Part shown: positions 1 to 7,750 of the stretch, piece by piece
Position numbering within the stretch: the first letter of the stretch is position 1
How the letters are laid out: every line of letters begins with the position of its first letter
From: Burkholderia stagnalis
GTDB taxonomy: Bacteria; Pseudomonadota; Gammaproteobacteria; Burkholderiales; Burkholderiaceae
Assembly (NCBI RefSeq): GCF_902830275.1
Contig: NZ_CADESW010000009.1
Location: 124,001-188,000, forward strand
Direction: 5' to 3'
Length of the DNA stretch: 64,000 bases
Made by a program: the position numbers and the translations under genes
Notes under the pieces: model-generated
Seen by the model: the letters and a program-made list of their open reading frames with translations, nothing else
Told to the model about the DNA's origin: nothing
Database searches by the model: none

Positions 1-12
1 GAGGGAAGCGAA

Positions 13-138
13 TCAGCGCTTGCGCGCACGGCCGATCCAGCGGCCGGACAACGGATCGACGCGGCTCGCGAACGCCACCAGTGCGCCGATTCCGATCAGG
101 CTGAACCCCGCAGCTATCAGAAGCATATCCATGGTCAT
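13..138 (-). CDS. Small single-pass membrane protein (hypothetical)
   Basis: A 41-residue protein read from an ATG at 138. Residues about 4-23 form one hydrophobic helix (LLIAAGFSLIGIGALVAFAS), followed by a short basic tail ending RARKR, so the C-terminus probably faces the cytoplasm. An in-frame ATG at 213 would add 25 polar residues with no membrane or domain character, so the inner start was preferred; ATGs at 132 and 126 are also possible. It is transcribed away from the acyl-CoA synthetase gene that starts at 309. No function can be assigned. Confidence 0.5.
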   Translation of the reverse strand: MTMDMLLIAAGFSLIGIGALVAFASRVDPLSGRWIGRARKR

Positions 139-308
139 TTCAACGATTTGCGATGATCTTATGCGCCATTTCTGAATCGTGCACTGAACCGCCCACCCGC
201 GATGGGTCGGCATCCTCCCGGAGATCGCTTACATTGATGGTCCGGACGCATGGAAACCGGTGCCTGCCGGCGCCCGGCATCCACGATCCGCCACCACGGA
301 GACACCCG

Positions 309-1928
309 ATGCTGCCCGCCGCCGACCGCTACGACACACTGCTCTCCCGCTTCACGTGGGCCGTTCCGGCCCGCTACAACATCGCCGTCGACGCCTGCGA
401 CAAATGGGCGGATGGCAGCGGACGGCTCGCATTGATCCACGAAACGGCGCAAGGCGACGTCGCGCGGCTGACGTTCGACGATCTGAAGACTGCTTCTAAT
501 CGTCTCGCGAACAGCTTCATGCGCGCCGGCGTGCGGCGCGGCGACCGGATCGGCATCTTCCTCGCGCAAGGCCCGGAAACGGCCGTCGCGCATCTTGCCG
601 CGTACAAGCTCGGCGCGATCGCCGTGCCGCTGTTCACGCTGTTCGGCGCCGACGCGCTCGAATATCGGCTCGCGAACAGCGGCGCGGCGGCGCTCGTCAC
701 CGATGCGGCCGGCTACGCGAAGATCGCGCCGCTGCGCGCGCAGTTGCCTGCGTTGCGGGCGATCTACTGCATCGGCGCCGACGCGCCCGACGCCGCCGGC
801 GTGCAGCGCTACGACGCGGCGCTCGCCGCCGAGTCCGCCGATTTCACGCCGGCCGACACGGCAGCCGACGATCCGGCGCTGATCATCTACACGTCCGGCA
901 CGACCGGCAAACCGAAGGGCGCGCTGCACGCGCACCGTGTACTGCTCGGCCACCTGCCCGGCGTCGAGATGTCGCAGCAATGCTTTCCGCACGACGCGAG
1001 GCTGTTCTGGACGCCTGCCGACTGGGCGTGGATCGGCGGCCTGCTCGACGTGCTGCTGCCGTCGTGGCACCACGGCGTGCCGGTGCTCGCCCGCCGTTTC
1101 GAGAAATTCGACGGCGAGGCGGCGTTCTCGCTGATGGCCCGTCACGGCGTCACCCACGCGTTCCTGCCGCCAACCGCGCTGAAGCTGATGCGCACCGTGC
1201 CGCGGCCGCGCGAGCGCTACGCGCTGTCGCTGAAATCGGTCGCGAGCGGCGGCGAGTCGCTCGGCAGCGAACTGACGGCCTGGGGGCGCGACGCACTCGG
1301 CGTGACGATCAACGAGTTCTACGGCCAGACCGAATGCAACATGGTGCTGTCGTCGTGCGCGGCGCTGTTCGCGCCGCGGCCGGGCGCGATCGGCAAGGCC
1401 GTGCCCGGGCACCAGGTCGCGATCGTCGACGCGCACGGCGCGCCGCTGCCGCCGGGCGTCGAAGGCCGCATCGCGGTGCGCCGCCCCGATCCGGTGATGT
1501 TTCTCGAATACTGGCGCAACCCTGACGCAACCCGCGACAAGTTCGTCGGCGACTACCTGCTGACGGGAGATACCGGCACGCTCGACGCCGACGGCTTCAT
1601 CCGCTTCGTCGGCCGCGACGACGACGTGATCACGAGCGCGGGCTATCGGATCGGGCCGGGCCCGATCGAGGATTGCCTGCTTACCCACCCTGCCGTGCGG
1701 ATGGCGGCCGTCGTCGGCGTGCCTGACGCGACGCGCACCGAGATCGTCAAGGCGTTCGTCGTGCTGAACCCCGGCTACGCCGGCGACGACGCGCTCGTGC
1801 ACGCGCTGCAGGCGCACGTGAAGACGCGCCTCGCCGCGCACGAGTATCCGCGCGCGATCGCGTTCGTCGACGGCCTGCCGATGACGGCGACCGGCAAGAT
1901 CGTGCGGCGCGCGCTGCGCGAAGCGTGA
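309..1928 (+). CDS. AMP-binding acyl-CoA synthetase
   Basis: A 539-residue member of the ANL superfamily that activates a carboxylic acid to acyl-AMP and then acyl-CoA. The phosphate-binding P-loop is seen as IIYTSGTTGKPKGALH near residues 190-205. The adenine region is EFYGQTECNM, the A8 hinge is LLTGDTGTLDADGFIRFVGR followed by DDVITSAGYRIGP, and the C-terminal catalytic lysine motif is PMTATGKIVRRALR. The sequence resembles acetyl/medium-chain acyl-CoA synthetases, but the substrate cannot be read from it. The ATG at 309 follows a GGAG eight bases upstream; an in-frame ATG at 153 would add 52 low-quality residues. The DUF2288 gene and the MATE exporter follow on the same strand. Confidence 0.88.
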   Translation: MLPAADRYDTLLSRFTWAVPARYNIAVDACDKWADGSGRLALIHETAQGDVARLTFDDLKTASNRLANSFMRAGVRRGDRIGIFLAQGPETAVAHLAAYKLGAIAVPLFTLFGADALEYRLANSGAAALVTDAAGYAKIAPLRAQLPALRAIYCIGADAPDAAGVQRYDAALAAESADFTPADTAADDPALIIYTSGTTGKPKGALHAHRVLLGHLPGVEMSQQCFPHDARLFWTPADWAWIGGLLDVLLPSWHHGVPVLARRFEKFDGEAAFSLMARHGVTHAFLPPTALKLMRTVPRPRERYALSLKSVASGGESLGSELTAWGRDALGVTINEFYGQTECNMVLSSCAALFAPRPGAIGKAVPGHQVAIVDAHGAPLPPGVEGRIAVRRPDPVMFLEYWRNPDATRDKFVGDYLLTGDTGTLDADGFIRFVGRDDDVITSAGYRIGPGPIEDCLLTHPAVRMAAVVGVPDATRTEIVKAFVVLNPGYAGDDALVHALQAHVKTRLAAHEYPRAIAFVDGLPMTATGKIVRRALREA

Positions 1929-1982
1929 AGCGCGGCGCGCGTGTCCGGATGGTTTATAGTGGCGCTCACTTGCCGTCTCTAC

Positions 1983-2315
1983 ATGAATACGATGTCCTCC
2001 GAACACCCCGGCGCCGCGGGCGCGTCGCATAGCCCGCTTTACGTCAAGCTCCTCGGCGAGACCGCCAAGATCGACTGGTGCGATCTCGAACGTTTCTTCG
2101 CGCAGGGCAAGCTGCTCTCCGTCGCACGCGACCTCGATCTCGTCAGCGTAGCCGAAGCGATCGCGAGCGACGACAGCGAGCAGGTCACCCGCTGGCTCGC
2201 CGCCGGCCACGTCGCCCGCATGCCGGCCGACACCGCGCAGGATTACGCTGCGCGCAACCCGGAACTGTGGGCCGTCGTCGTTTCGCCGTGGGTCTGCGTG
2301 CAGGAACGCGGCTGA
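1983..2315 (+). CDS. DUF2288 family protein
   Basis: A 110-residue soluble protein matching the DUF2288 pattern: an early LLGETAKIDW segment, the FFAQGKLLSVARDLDLVSVA block, and a C-terminal ELWAVVVSPWVCVQ. The family is widespread in proteobacteria and cyanobacteria and has no established function. A second ATG at 1992 is equally plausible as the start. A TATAGT element at 1955-1960 could be a -10 box for this gene, though no good -35 is seen. The stop lies 10 bases before the MATE exporter start, so the two genes are probably cotranscribed. Confidence 0.82.
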   Translation: MNTMSSEHPGAAGASHSPLYVKLLGETAKIDWCDLERFFAQGKLLSVARDLDLVSVAEAIASDDSEQVTRWLAAGHVARMPADTAQDYAARNPELWAVVVSPWVCVQERG

Positions 2316-2325
2316 CGCGTTCGCC

Positions 2326-3702
2326 ATGCCCGCTTCCGCATTACCGCCCGCGGCCGCGCAACTGCCCGCCGTCTCGCATCGGCGCGTGCTCGCGCTTGCC
2401 TTCCCGATCGTCCTCGCGAACCTGACGCAGCCGATTCTCGGTGCGGTCGACACGGCCGTCGCCGGCCATCTCGACGGCGTGCAGAATCTCGGCGGCGTCG
2501 CGCTCGGCGGGCTGCTGTTCAATTTCCTGTTCTGGGGGTTCGGCTTCCTGCGGATGGGTACGACGGGCCTCGTCGCGCAGGCGCACGGCGCGCGCGACGA
2601 CGACGGCATCCGGTCGAACCTGCTGCGCGCGCTGATCGCCGCATTCGTGCTCGGCGCCGCGGTGCTGGCGCTGCAGGTGCCGCTGCTGTCGTTCGGGCTC
2701 GGCGCGCTGGGCGGCAGCGACGCAGTGCGCGCCACCGCGCTCGACTATAGCCACGCGCGGATCTGGGCCGCGCCGTTCGCGCTCGCGAACTACGTCGTGC
2801 TCGGCTATCTGCTCGGCATGCAGCGCGTGCGGCTCGCGCTCGTCGCGCAGGTGTTCATCAACGCGGTGAACATCGGCGCGGTGCTGCTCTACGTGTACGG
2901 TTTCGGCTGGGGCATCGCCGGCATCGGCGCGGCGACCGCCACCGCGGACGCCTGCGGCTTCGCGCTCGGCGCATGGATGCTGTGGCGGCTGCGGCCGCGC
3001 GGCCTGCCGCCGCTCGCGATGCGCACCCTCGTCGACCGCACGGCGCTCATGCGCCTCGTCGTGCTGAATCGCGACATCTTCGTCCGCACGCTGTGTCTCT
3101 TGACCGCCTTCGGCTGGTTCGCGCACCTCGGCGCGAAACAGGGCGACGCGACGCTCGCGGCGAACGCGCTGCTGCTCAATTTCCAGACCTTCATGGCATA
3201 CGGCCTCGACGGCTTCGCGCATGCGGCCGAAGCGCTGGTCGGCGCGGCGGCCGGTGCGCGCGACCGCGCCGCGTTTCGGCAGGCGGTGCGCGTGACGCTC
3301 TTCTGGTCCGCGCTCGGCGCGCTGGGGTTCGCGCTCGTCTATTGGGCGGCAGGCGGCTGGATCGTCGCGCGCCTGACCGACCAGGCGGAAATCCGCGCGG
3401 TCGCGGAACGCTATCTGCCGTGGGCAGCGATCTCGCCTGTCGTGTCCGTGTGGGGTTTCCTGCTCGACGGCGTGTTCATCGGCGCGACGCAAACCCGCGC
3501 ATTGCTGCGCGGCATGGTCGCCTCGTTCGCGGTGTTTGCCGCCGCCGCGCTGACGCTCGTCGGCCCGCTCGGCAATCACGGGCTCTGGCTCGCGCTGCTG
3601 TTGTTCATGGCCGCGCGCGGCGCGATGCTTGCGCGCTACCTGCCGGGGCTGTCGGCGCGGATCGGCGGCGACGTGCGGCCCGCGCCGGCCTCCGCCGCGT
3701 AG
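2326..3702 (+). CDS. MATE family efflux transporter, DinF-like
   Basis: A 458-residue integral membrane protein with about 12 hydrophobic segments in two similar halves, as expected for multidrug and toxic-compound extrusion (MATE) antiporters. The N-terminal signature is FPIVLANLTQPILGAVDTAV, with GHL following, and the second half begins near NRDIFVRTLCLLTAFGWF. The overall character is closest to the DinF branch. Such proteins use a proton or sodium gradient to export organic cations or oxidised metabolites; the substrate here is unknown. It lies 10 bases after the DUF2288 gene and converges on the small lipoprotein gene at 3713. Confidence 0.88.
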   Translation: MPASALPPAAAQLPAVSHRRVLALAFPIVLANLTQPILGAVDTAVAGHLDGVQNLGGVALGGLLFNFLFWGFGFLRMGTTGLVAQAHGARDDDGIRSNLLRALIAAFVLGAAVLALQVPLLSFGLGALGGSDAVRATALDYSHARIWAAPFALANYVVLGYLLGMQRVRLALVAQVFINAVNIGAVLLYVYGFGWGIAGIGAATATADACGFALGAWMLWRLRPRGLPPLAMRTLVDRTALMRLVVLNRDIFVRTLCLLTAFGWFAHLGAKQGDATLAANALLLNFQTFMAYGLDGFAHAAEALVGAAAGARDRAAFRQAVRVTLFWSALGALGFALVYWAAGGWIVARLTDQAEIRAVAERYLPWAAISPVVSVWGFLLDGVFIGATQTRALLRGMVASFAVFAAAALTLVGPLGNHGLWLALLLFMAARGAMLARYLPGLSARIGGDVRPAPASAA

Positions 3703-3712
3703 GCGCCCGCGT

Positions 3713-3886
3713 TTACTGCGCGGCGGCAGGCGGCGCGGCCAGCATCGACGGCGGCGTCATGTCGGTCGGCACGCCGTGATAGTCGGCCGGGTCCTGCGGC
3801 GGCTGGCCGCGGCGTGCATGGCGGGGATCGCCGGCGCAGCCGGCGACGATCGATGCGGCCAGTACGGCCAGCACGAAGCGGGTCAT
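3713..3886 (-). CDS. Small lipoprotein (hypothetical)
   Basis: A 57-residue protein with a lipoprotein signal peptide: a short start MTR, a hydrophobic stretch FVLAVLAASIVAGC, and the lipobox V-A-G-C, which puts the lipidated cysteine at residue 17. The mature part is about 40 residues, proline-rich and without recognisable domains. The ATG at 3886 has a well placed ribosome site (GGAG about 10 bases upstream). A longer in-frame reading up to 4381 lacks protein character and crosses the small gene on the other strand. The function is unknown; the signal peptide indicates membrane anchoring. Confidence 0.65.
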   Translation of the reverse strand: MTRFVLAVLAASIVAGCAGDPRHARRGQPPQDPADYHGVPTDMTPPSMLAAPPAAAQ

Positions 3887-4024
3887 CAAATCTTGCTCCG
3901 GTAAAAAACGCGCGCCCACGGCGCGCTGAGGTCGCGCCGAGTCTAACGGAATTCCGGTTTCGAAGTGGCGCCGCGCATGTCCTACTATGTACTGATGGCG
4001 CAGTGCCGTTGAAAGGAGGCTGCC

Positions 4025-4195
4025 ATGTCGTCTGAGGAAATTGCCGGCCTGATCGGCCTGTTCATCGGCGTGATGGTGCTGATCGCCCTGTCGTACTTCG
4101 AGTCGCGCGAATACAAGCGCTCGCACGGCGGCGAGGGCATGATCCATCACTGGATGGCGGAGCATCATCTGCTCGACTGGCGGCGCAAGCACTGA
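4025..4195 (+). CDS. Small membrane protein, 56 residues (hypothetical)
   Basis: The ATG at 4025 is preceded by a near-perfect ribosome site, AAAGGAGG, ending six bases before the start. The 56-residue product begins MSSEEIAGLIGLFIGVMVLI, so residues 6-23 form one membrane helix. A charged and histidine-rich tail follows (two HH pairs, ending DWRRKH). It is divergent from the lipoprotein gene at 3713-3886. The strong ribosome site and the clean helix-then-soluble-tail layout argue for a real gene. No family was recognised. Confidence 0.68.
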   Translation: MSSEEIAGLIGLFIGVMVLIALSYFESREYKRSHGGEGMIHHWMAEHHLLDWRRKH

Positions 4196-4354
4196 ACCCT
4201 TCGCACCGCCCTTCCCGTTCCGACCCGCGTTCAAGCGGGGTCGTCGTTCAGCGTGCCGGGCTGGCACGCTGTCAGCATTGTATTTCGCGAAATAATGGGG
4301 GCTGGACTCAGCCTCGCCAAGGCTCGCAGCACGAACGCCGCAGGCCGCGTAGAC

Positions 4355-4379
4355 GCGCGCGCCCGTTGCGGGCGCGCGC
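4355..4379 (-). terminator. GC-rich hairpin after olsB
   Basis: A perfect 10-bp inverted repeat (arms 4355-4364 and 4370-4379, loop GTTGC) starts 12 bases past the olsB stop. There is no T-tract on the minus strand, so it may be a weak or Rho-assisted terminator, or a mRNA 3'-end stabiliser. Confidence 0.45.
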
Positions 4380-4391
4380 ATCCGATGCCGC

Positions 4392-5198
4392 TCAGCCGAG
4401 GAAATGGCGGGCGTAGCGGGCGTTGATGTCCGACAGGCGGAACAGCGTCAGGAAGTCCGCGCAATTGAAATCCGGATCCCACGCGGGTGCGCCGCAGATC
4501 TTCGCGCCGAGGCGCAGATAGCCCTTGATCAGCGGCGGCGGCGCGACCGCGATGCCGGTCTGCAGTTCGTCGACCGGCAGCGCCGTGTGCGGGAACGCGC
4601 GATATTCGGGATCGGTCAGCGACTTGGCCGGCAGCGACTGGTACAGGTTCGCCGCATAGTGGCCGCCATCGGCCATCGACACGCTCGCGCAGCCGAGCAT
4701 CGTCTCGTAGCCGTTCTGCATCATGTACGCGCCGAGGCCGCCCCAGAGCGCCATGATCACCGCGCCGCCGCGGTAGTCGCTGTGCACGCACGAGCGGCCG
4801 ACCTCGACCATCTTGCCGCGCAGATGCGTGAGGCGCGACAGGTCGAATTCGCTTTCCGCGTACAGCCGGCCGACGCGGGCCGCCTGGTGCGGCGGCAGCA
4901 CGCGATACGTGCCGACGACTTTCAGGGTGTCGAGATCGCGGACCAGCAGGTGGTCGCAATAGGCGTCGAACGAATCCACGTCGAGACCGGCGGGACCGCT
5001 GACCTGCGCGCCCATCTCTTCGGCGAACACGCTGTAGCGCAGGCGCTGGGCCTCGCGCAATTCGTCTTCCGTGCGCGCCCACGCGGCGCGCAGGCGGTAT
5101 TCCGACGTGACGGTTTCAGATGCGCGCGGCAACAGGCGCCGCGAGGAATCGAGGGGCAGCGAGGCAAAGGGGAGCGTAGGCGTCGGCAGTTCTCGCAT
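4392..5198 (-). CDS. olsB: Ornithine lipid N-acyltransferase OlsB (lyso-ornithine lipid synthase)
   Basis: A 268-residue GNAT-fold acyltransferase. Family members transfer a 3-hydroxyacyl group from acyl carrier protein to the alpha-amino group of ornithine, the first step of the phosphorus-free membrane lipid ornithine lipid. Supporting segments are AQRLRYSVFAEEMGA near the N-terminus, FDAYCDHLLVRD, VVGTYRVLPP, VEVGRSCVHSDYRGGAVI and a C-terminal DINARYARHFLG, all typical of OlsB/hemolysin-like acyltransferases. The ATG at 5198 has AGGAAAG upstream; an in-frame start at 5273 adds 25 residues without domain content. Ornithine lipids often replace phospholipids under phosphate limitation, which fits the Pho genes later in the window, but no Pho box was seen here. 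Confidence 0.8.
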   Translation of the reverse strand: MRELPTPTLPFASLPLDSSRRLLPRASETVTSEYRLRAAWARTEDELREAQRLRYSVFAEEMGAQVSGPAGLDVDSFDAYCDHLLVRDLDTLKVVGTYRVLPPHQAARVGRLYAESEFDLSRLTHLRGKMVEVGRSCVHSDYRGGAVIMALWGGLGAYMMQNGYETMLGCASVSMADGGHYAANLYQSLPAKSLTDPEYRAFPHTALPVDELQTGIAVAPPPLIKGYLRLGAKICGAPAWDPDFNCADFLTLFRLSDINARYARHFLG

Positions 5199-5358
5199 TA
5201 GGCTTTCCTGGTCGTAAGGAATAAGACGACATGCCCGCCAATGTAGTAACCGGCCGTGACCGTTACGTGGCAAGCCTGTGTCCGTTCAGTGACATGTCGC
5301 CGAATTGACTTTAGCAGAAAGCCCGCAAATACGTTTGATCCAACCCCTTCCAAATCCA

Positions 5359-5820
5359 TCAGACCAGGTCCGGCGTCATGACGGCGCGCAGCACAGCCTG
5401 CCGGTTGCCGTCCCGCGTCCGGCTCGCGAGCCATATGATGGCGCCCTTCTTGATGCTCCAGCTATCGTCCCCGTCCGCGACCAGCCGCGCCGCGACGCTG
5501 CCGAGCGTCGGCTGGTGGCCGACGATCACGACCGTCGGCGCGATGCCGTCCGGCCAGCCGGCGGCGGCCAGCACGTCGTCGACGTCCGCGCCGGGCGCGA
5601 GTGCGTCGACGGTGCGGTATTGGTCGGTCAGCGCCTCGACGGTCTGCACGGTGCGCGCAGCCGGGCTCGCAAGGATCGTGCTGTTGCTTTCGAGCCGACT
5701 GCGCAGCCACTTCGCCATTGCCTGCGCATCCTTGCGCCCGCGCGCGGTCAGCTGCCGCGCGAGGTCGTTCGCCGCGTAGTCTTCCGCTTCCGCATGGCGC
5801 CACAGGATCAGGTTCATCAT
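5359..5820 (-). CDS. sixA: SixA-type phosphohistidine phosphatase (histidine phosphatase family)
   Basis: A 153-residue short histidine-phosphatase protein. The catalytic RHG-type motif appears as LWRHAEAED at the N-terminus, and the second catalytic histidine lies in VVIVGHQPTLGSVA, the usual C-terminal GHxP block. The length and the REAE-like motif fit SixA, which removes phosphate from histidine-containing phosphotransfer domains or, in E. coli, from the nitrogen phosphotransferase system. The ATG at 5820 has GGAG six bases upstream, and the next codon is also ATG. It is divergent from the tRNA-Pro gene, and olsB follows 160 bases later on the same strand. Confidence 0.8.
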   Translation of the reverse strand: MMNLILWRHAEAEDYAANDLARQLTARGRKDAQAMAKWLRSRLESNSTILASPAARTVQTVEALTDQYRTVDALAPGADVDDVLAAAGWPDGIAPTVVIVGHQPTLGSVAARLVADGDDSWSIKKGAIIWLASRTRDGNRQAVLRAVMTPDLV

Positions 5821-5934
5821 GGTCGTCTCCGTTGTCCGTGTTCGATTCGTGCGTGTTCGTACGGGCCGCCGCGCGCAATTTTGCATCGTACGATTGACCC
5901 GGTGTGTAATTCAACGATAGAATCTTTGGCTCGT

Positions 5935-6011
5935 CGGAGCGTAGCGCAGCCTGGTAGCGCATCTGATTTGGGATCAGAGGGTCGTAGGTTCGAATCCTAT
6001 CGCTCCGACCA
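5935..6011 (+). tRNA. tRNA-Pro (anticodon UGG)
   Basis: A 77-base tRNA with CCA encoded at 6009-6011. The 7-bp acceptor stem pairs CGGAGCG (5935-5941) with CGCTCCG (6001-6007). The anticodon stem TCTGA/TCAGA encloses the loop TTTGGGA, giving anticodon TGG. The T-arm carries GGTTCGAATCC. A strong terminator follows at 6095. Confidence 0.96.
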
Positions 6012-6094
6012 CGAGATATAAGGGTTCCGTGCTGTGAGCCCTGTCCAATGGAAAGTCTAACCGGCGTTCAGTAAAATGACGCTGGTTTTGAACG

Positions 6095-6120
6095 AAGCCC
6101 GCCACTGCGCGGGCTTTTTT
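6095..6120 (+). terminator. Rho-independent terminator after tRNA-Pro
   Basis: An 8-bp perfect stem, AAGCCCGC (6095-6102) with GCGGGCTT (6109-6116), has a six-base loop and is followed by further T residues up to 6120. It is placed to end the tRNA-Pro transcript. Confidence 0.9.
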
Positions 6121-6855
6121 CATGCATGCGCCGAAGACCGGATCATGACGCTTGACGACCTATATCGCCGACTAGTGGGTGACAACAATCATCGGCGCCG
6201 TCGTCTTGAAAATCGTTTCCGACCATGCGGGAATGGGGCCTGAAAAAGCAAGCTTCCCAAAACGGTGTTCGCTTGGGCGGCCCGATGGGCACGCCCGAAG
6301 GCGCTGTTTGACTGGCGTGTGCATACGACGCGGCCGAGCTCTCGAGGCGCTTAGCATCTCGCGCCACTGAGTCACGCGACACGCCCCCGCACTCTCGGCC
6401 CCCTCCCTCAGCACCCTCGATCGATGATAGGTGTTCGTCTATACTTCGGACGAATCCATAGAAAGCCGAGCGTAAGTCGGCCAGATTGCCATGAAATTCA
6501 TCCGGGGATTGTTCGGGTTCAACGCCCGAGGTCAGGCGCTCGACGAGGGTGAACCGACGGACAAGCAGCGGCATCAAGTGCGGTATTGCTTGCGGTTCGT
6601 TCAGGCTGCGCGGGATCAAGCGGAGCATTCGACCGACAACAGCGGCTGGACGCGATCAGCGAAGAGAACCATCGCCGCACTGCAGCGCTCGCCAACATGA
6701 AAGCCGCACCCGGGACGCGGTTCTCTGCCCCGTTCCCGGCCAACACACCGACCACCGTCCTGCAAACGCAGTGACGATCCCCAAGGCCATACTGGCCCCG
6801 AGGCGACGCCGCACTAAACACGTGGCGTGAATCAAAATATTCCAGGGCAACACCC
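6121..6855. other. Gene-poor stretch between tRNA-Pro and glycosyltransferase; possible decayed coding sequence
   Basis: About 735 bases without a convincing intact gene. Open frames exist on both strands (for example 6143-6628 minus and 6491-6700 plus), but none resembles a known family or has a good ribosome site. The plus-strand stretch ending at 6774 (LDAISEENHRRTAALANMKA and onward) looks more protein-like than its surroundings, yet lacks a matching start. This suggests a remnant with a frameshift near 6600. The location just 3' of a tRNA gene is a common site for integration and decay of foreign DNA; no copy of the tRNA 3' end was seen downstream. Confidence 0.35.
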
Positions 6856-7644
6856 ATGAAACGGGGAATTTCCTACGTCTGCATCTCGCTTGCCCGCGCG
6901 CAAGACCGGCGCGCAAAAATGGCAGAGCAGTTCGCTGCTCACGATATTGATGCACGATTCTTCGATGCGTTTGAACTGAAAGGTTCGGTCGACACCATTC
7001 CCGGCTACGATGCAGCCGGACGCCAGCGCCGCTACGGCTGGCCGCTGTCGCGCGGCGAAGTCGGCTGCTATCTCAGCCACCGCGCGGCCTGGCTCCAGCT
7101 CGTGCAATCGAACAACGACACGATGTGCGTCATGGAAGACGACATTACGCTGCTCGACGGCTTCAAGCCCGCGACGCTTGAACTTCATGACACGCGCCAC
7201 CACTGGGACATGGTGCGCCTGATGGGGATCACGAAACGCCCGCAGGTCGAATATGCGACGCTGCCGAGCGGCATGCGCATCATGTGGATGGACTCGCATC
7301 CGACCGGCACGCAGTGCTATATGATCACGCGGCAGGCTGCGGCACAGATGCTGGCCTACACGGCGAACATCGTTCACGCGATCGATATTGCGTTCGACAG
7401 AAGCTGGGAGCACGGGCAACGGCTCTATATCACATCGCCTGAATACGTCGCCGACCCGGGCATGCCGACGATGATTACCGACCGCTCGGATTCGCGCACG
7501 TTCGGACAGCGATTGAAAGCAAAGTACCACCGCAAGATCGAGCGGATCTCATCGCGCCGCTTCAACGATGAGCACCGCCCCAAGCGTCCGATCACGATCG
7601 AGATTGCTCCGGCAGCCGCCGAGGCGACGCCGACGCTCGCGTGA
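6856..7644 (+). CDS. Glycosyltransferase family 25 protein
   Basis: A 262-residue protein of the family seen in lipooligosaccharide galactosyltransferases. Evidence is the N-terminal YVCISLARAQDRRAKMAEQF, in which the family usually has an I/V-N/S-L...R pattern, then SRGEVGCYLSHRAAW, a hallmark of GT25, and the acidic metal/sugar-nucleotide motif CVMEDDITLL. GTQCYMITRQAA and a lysine/arginine-rich C-terminus follow. It would transfer a sugar to a surface glycan; the donor and acceptor are unknown. It stands alone on the plus strand between a gene-poor tRNA-flanking region and the pigment cluster. Its start is at an ATG with weak upstream purines. Confidence 0.82.
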   Translation: MKRGISYVCISLARAQDRRAKMAEQFAAHDIDARFFDAFELKGSVDTIPGYDAAGRQRRYGWPLSRGEVGCYLSHRAAWLQLVQSNNDTMCVMEDDITLLDGFKPATLELHDTRHHWDMVRLMGITKRPQVEYATLPSGMRIMWMDSHPTGTQCYMITRQAAAQMLAYTANIVHAIDIAFDRSWEHGQRLYITSPEYVADPGMPTMITDRSDSRTFGQRLKAKYHRKIERISSRRFNDEHRPKRPITIEIAPAAAEATPTLA

Positions 7645-7750
7645 GCCTAAGCAGCAACCGGCGGCGCCGGCCATCGCACATCGAGCGGCCAGCCTGACTG
7701 CCGCGGCAAATCCCGAAGCGCTTGCCGATACGCCCCCAGAACGCCCGCCA

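Noticed and set aside
159-2735. Very long minus-strand open frame (858 codons) opposite the acyl-CoA synthetase region
   Set aside because: It lies antisense to three well supported genes, is arginine/alanine-rich with no domain motifs, and is the expected shadow in high-GC DNA.
6143-6628. 161-codon minus-strand frame downstream of tRNA-Pro
   Set aside because: No ribosome site, no domain and an uneven composition; kept only as part of a possibly decayed region.
5935-7750. Attachment-site duplication of the tRNA-Pro 3' end
   Set aside because: No second copy of the tRNA 3' end was seen downstream, so no integrated element can be delimited.
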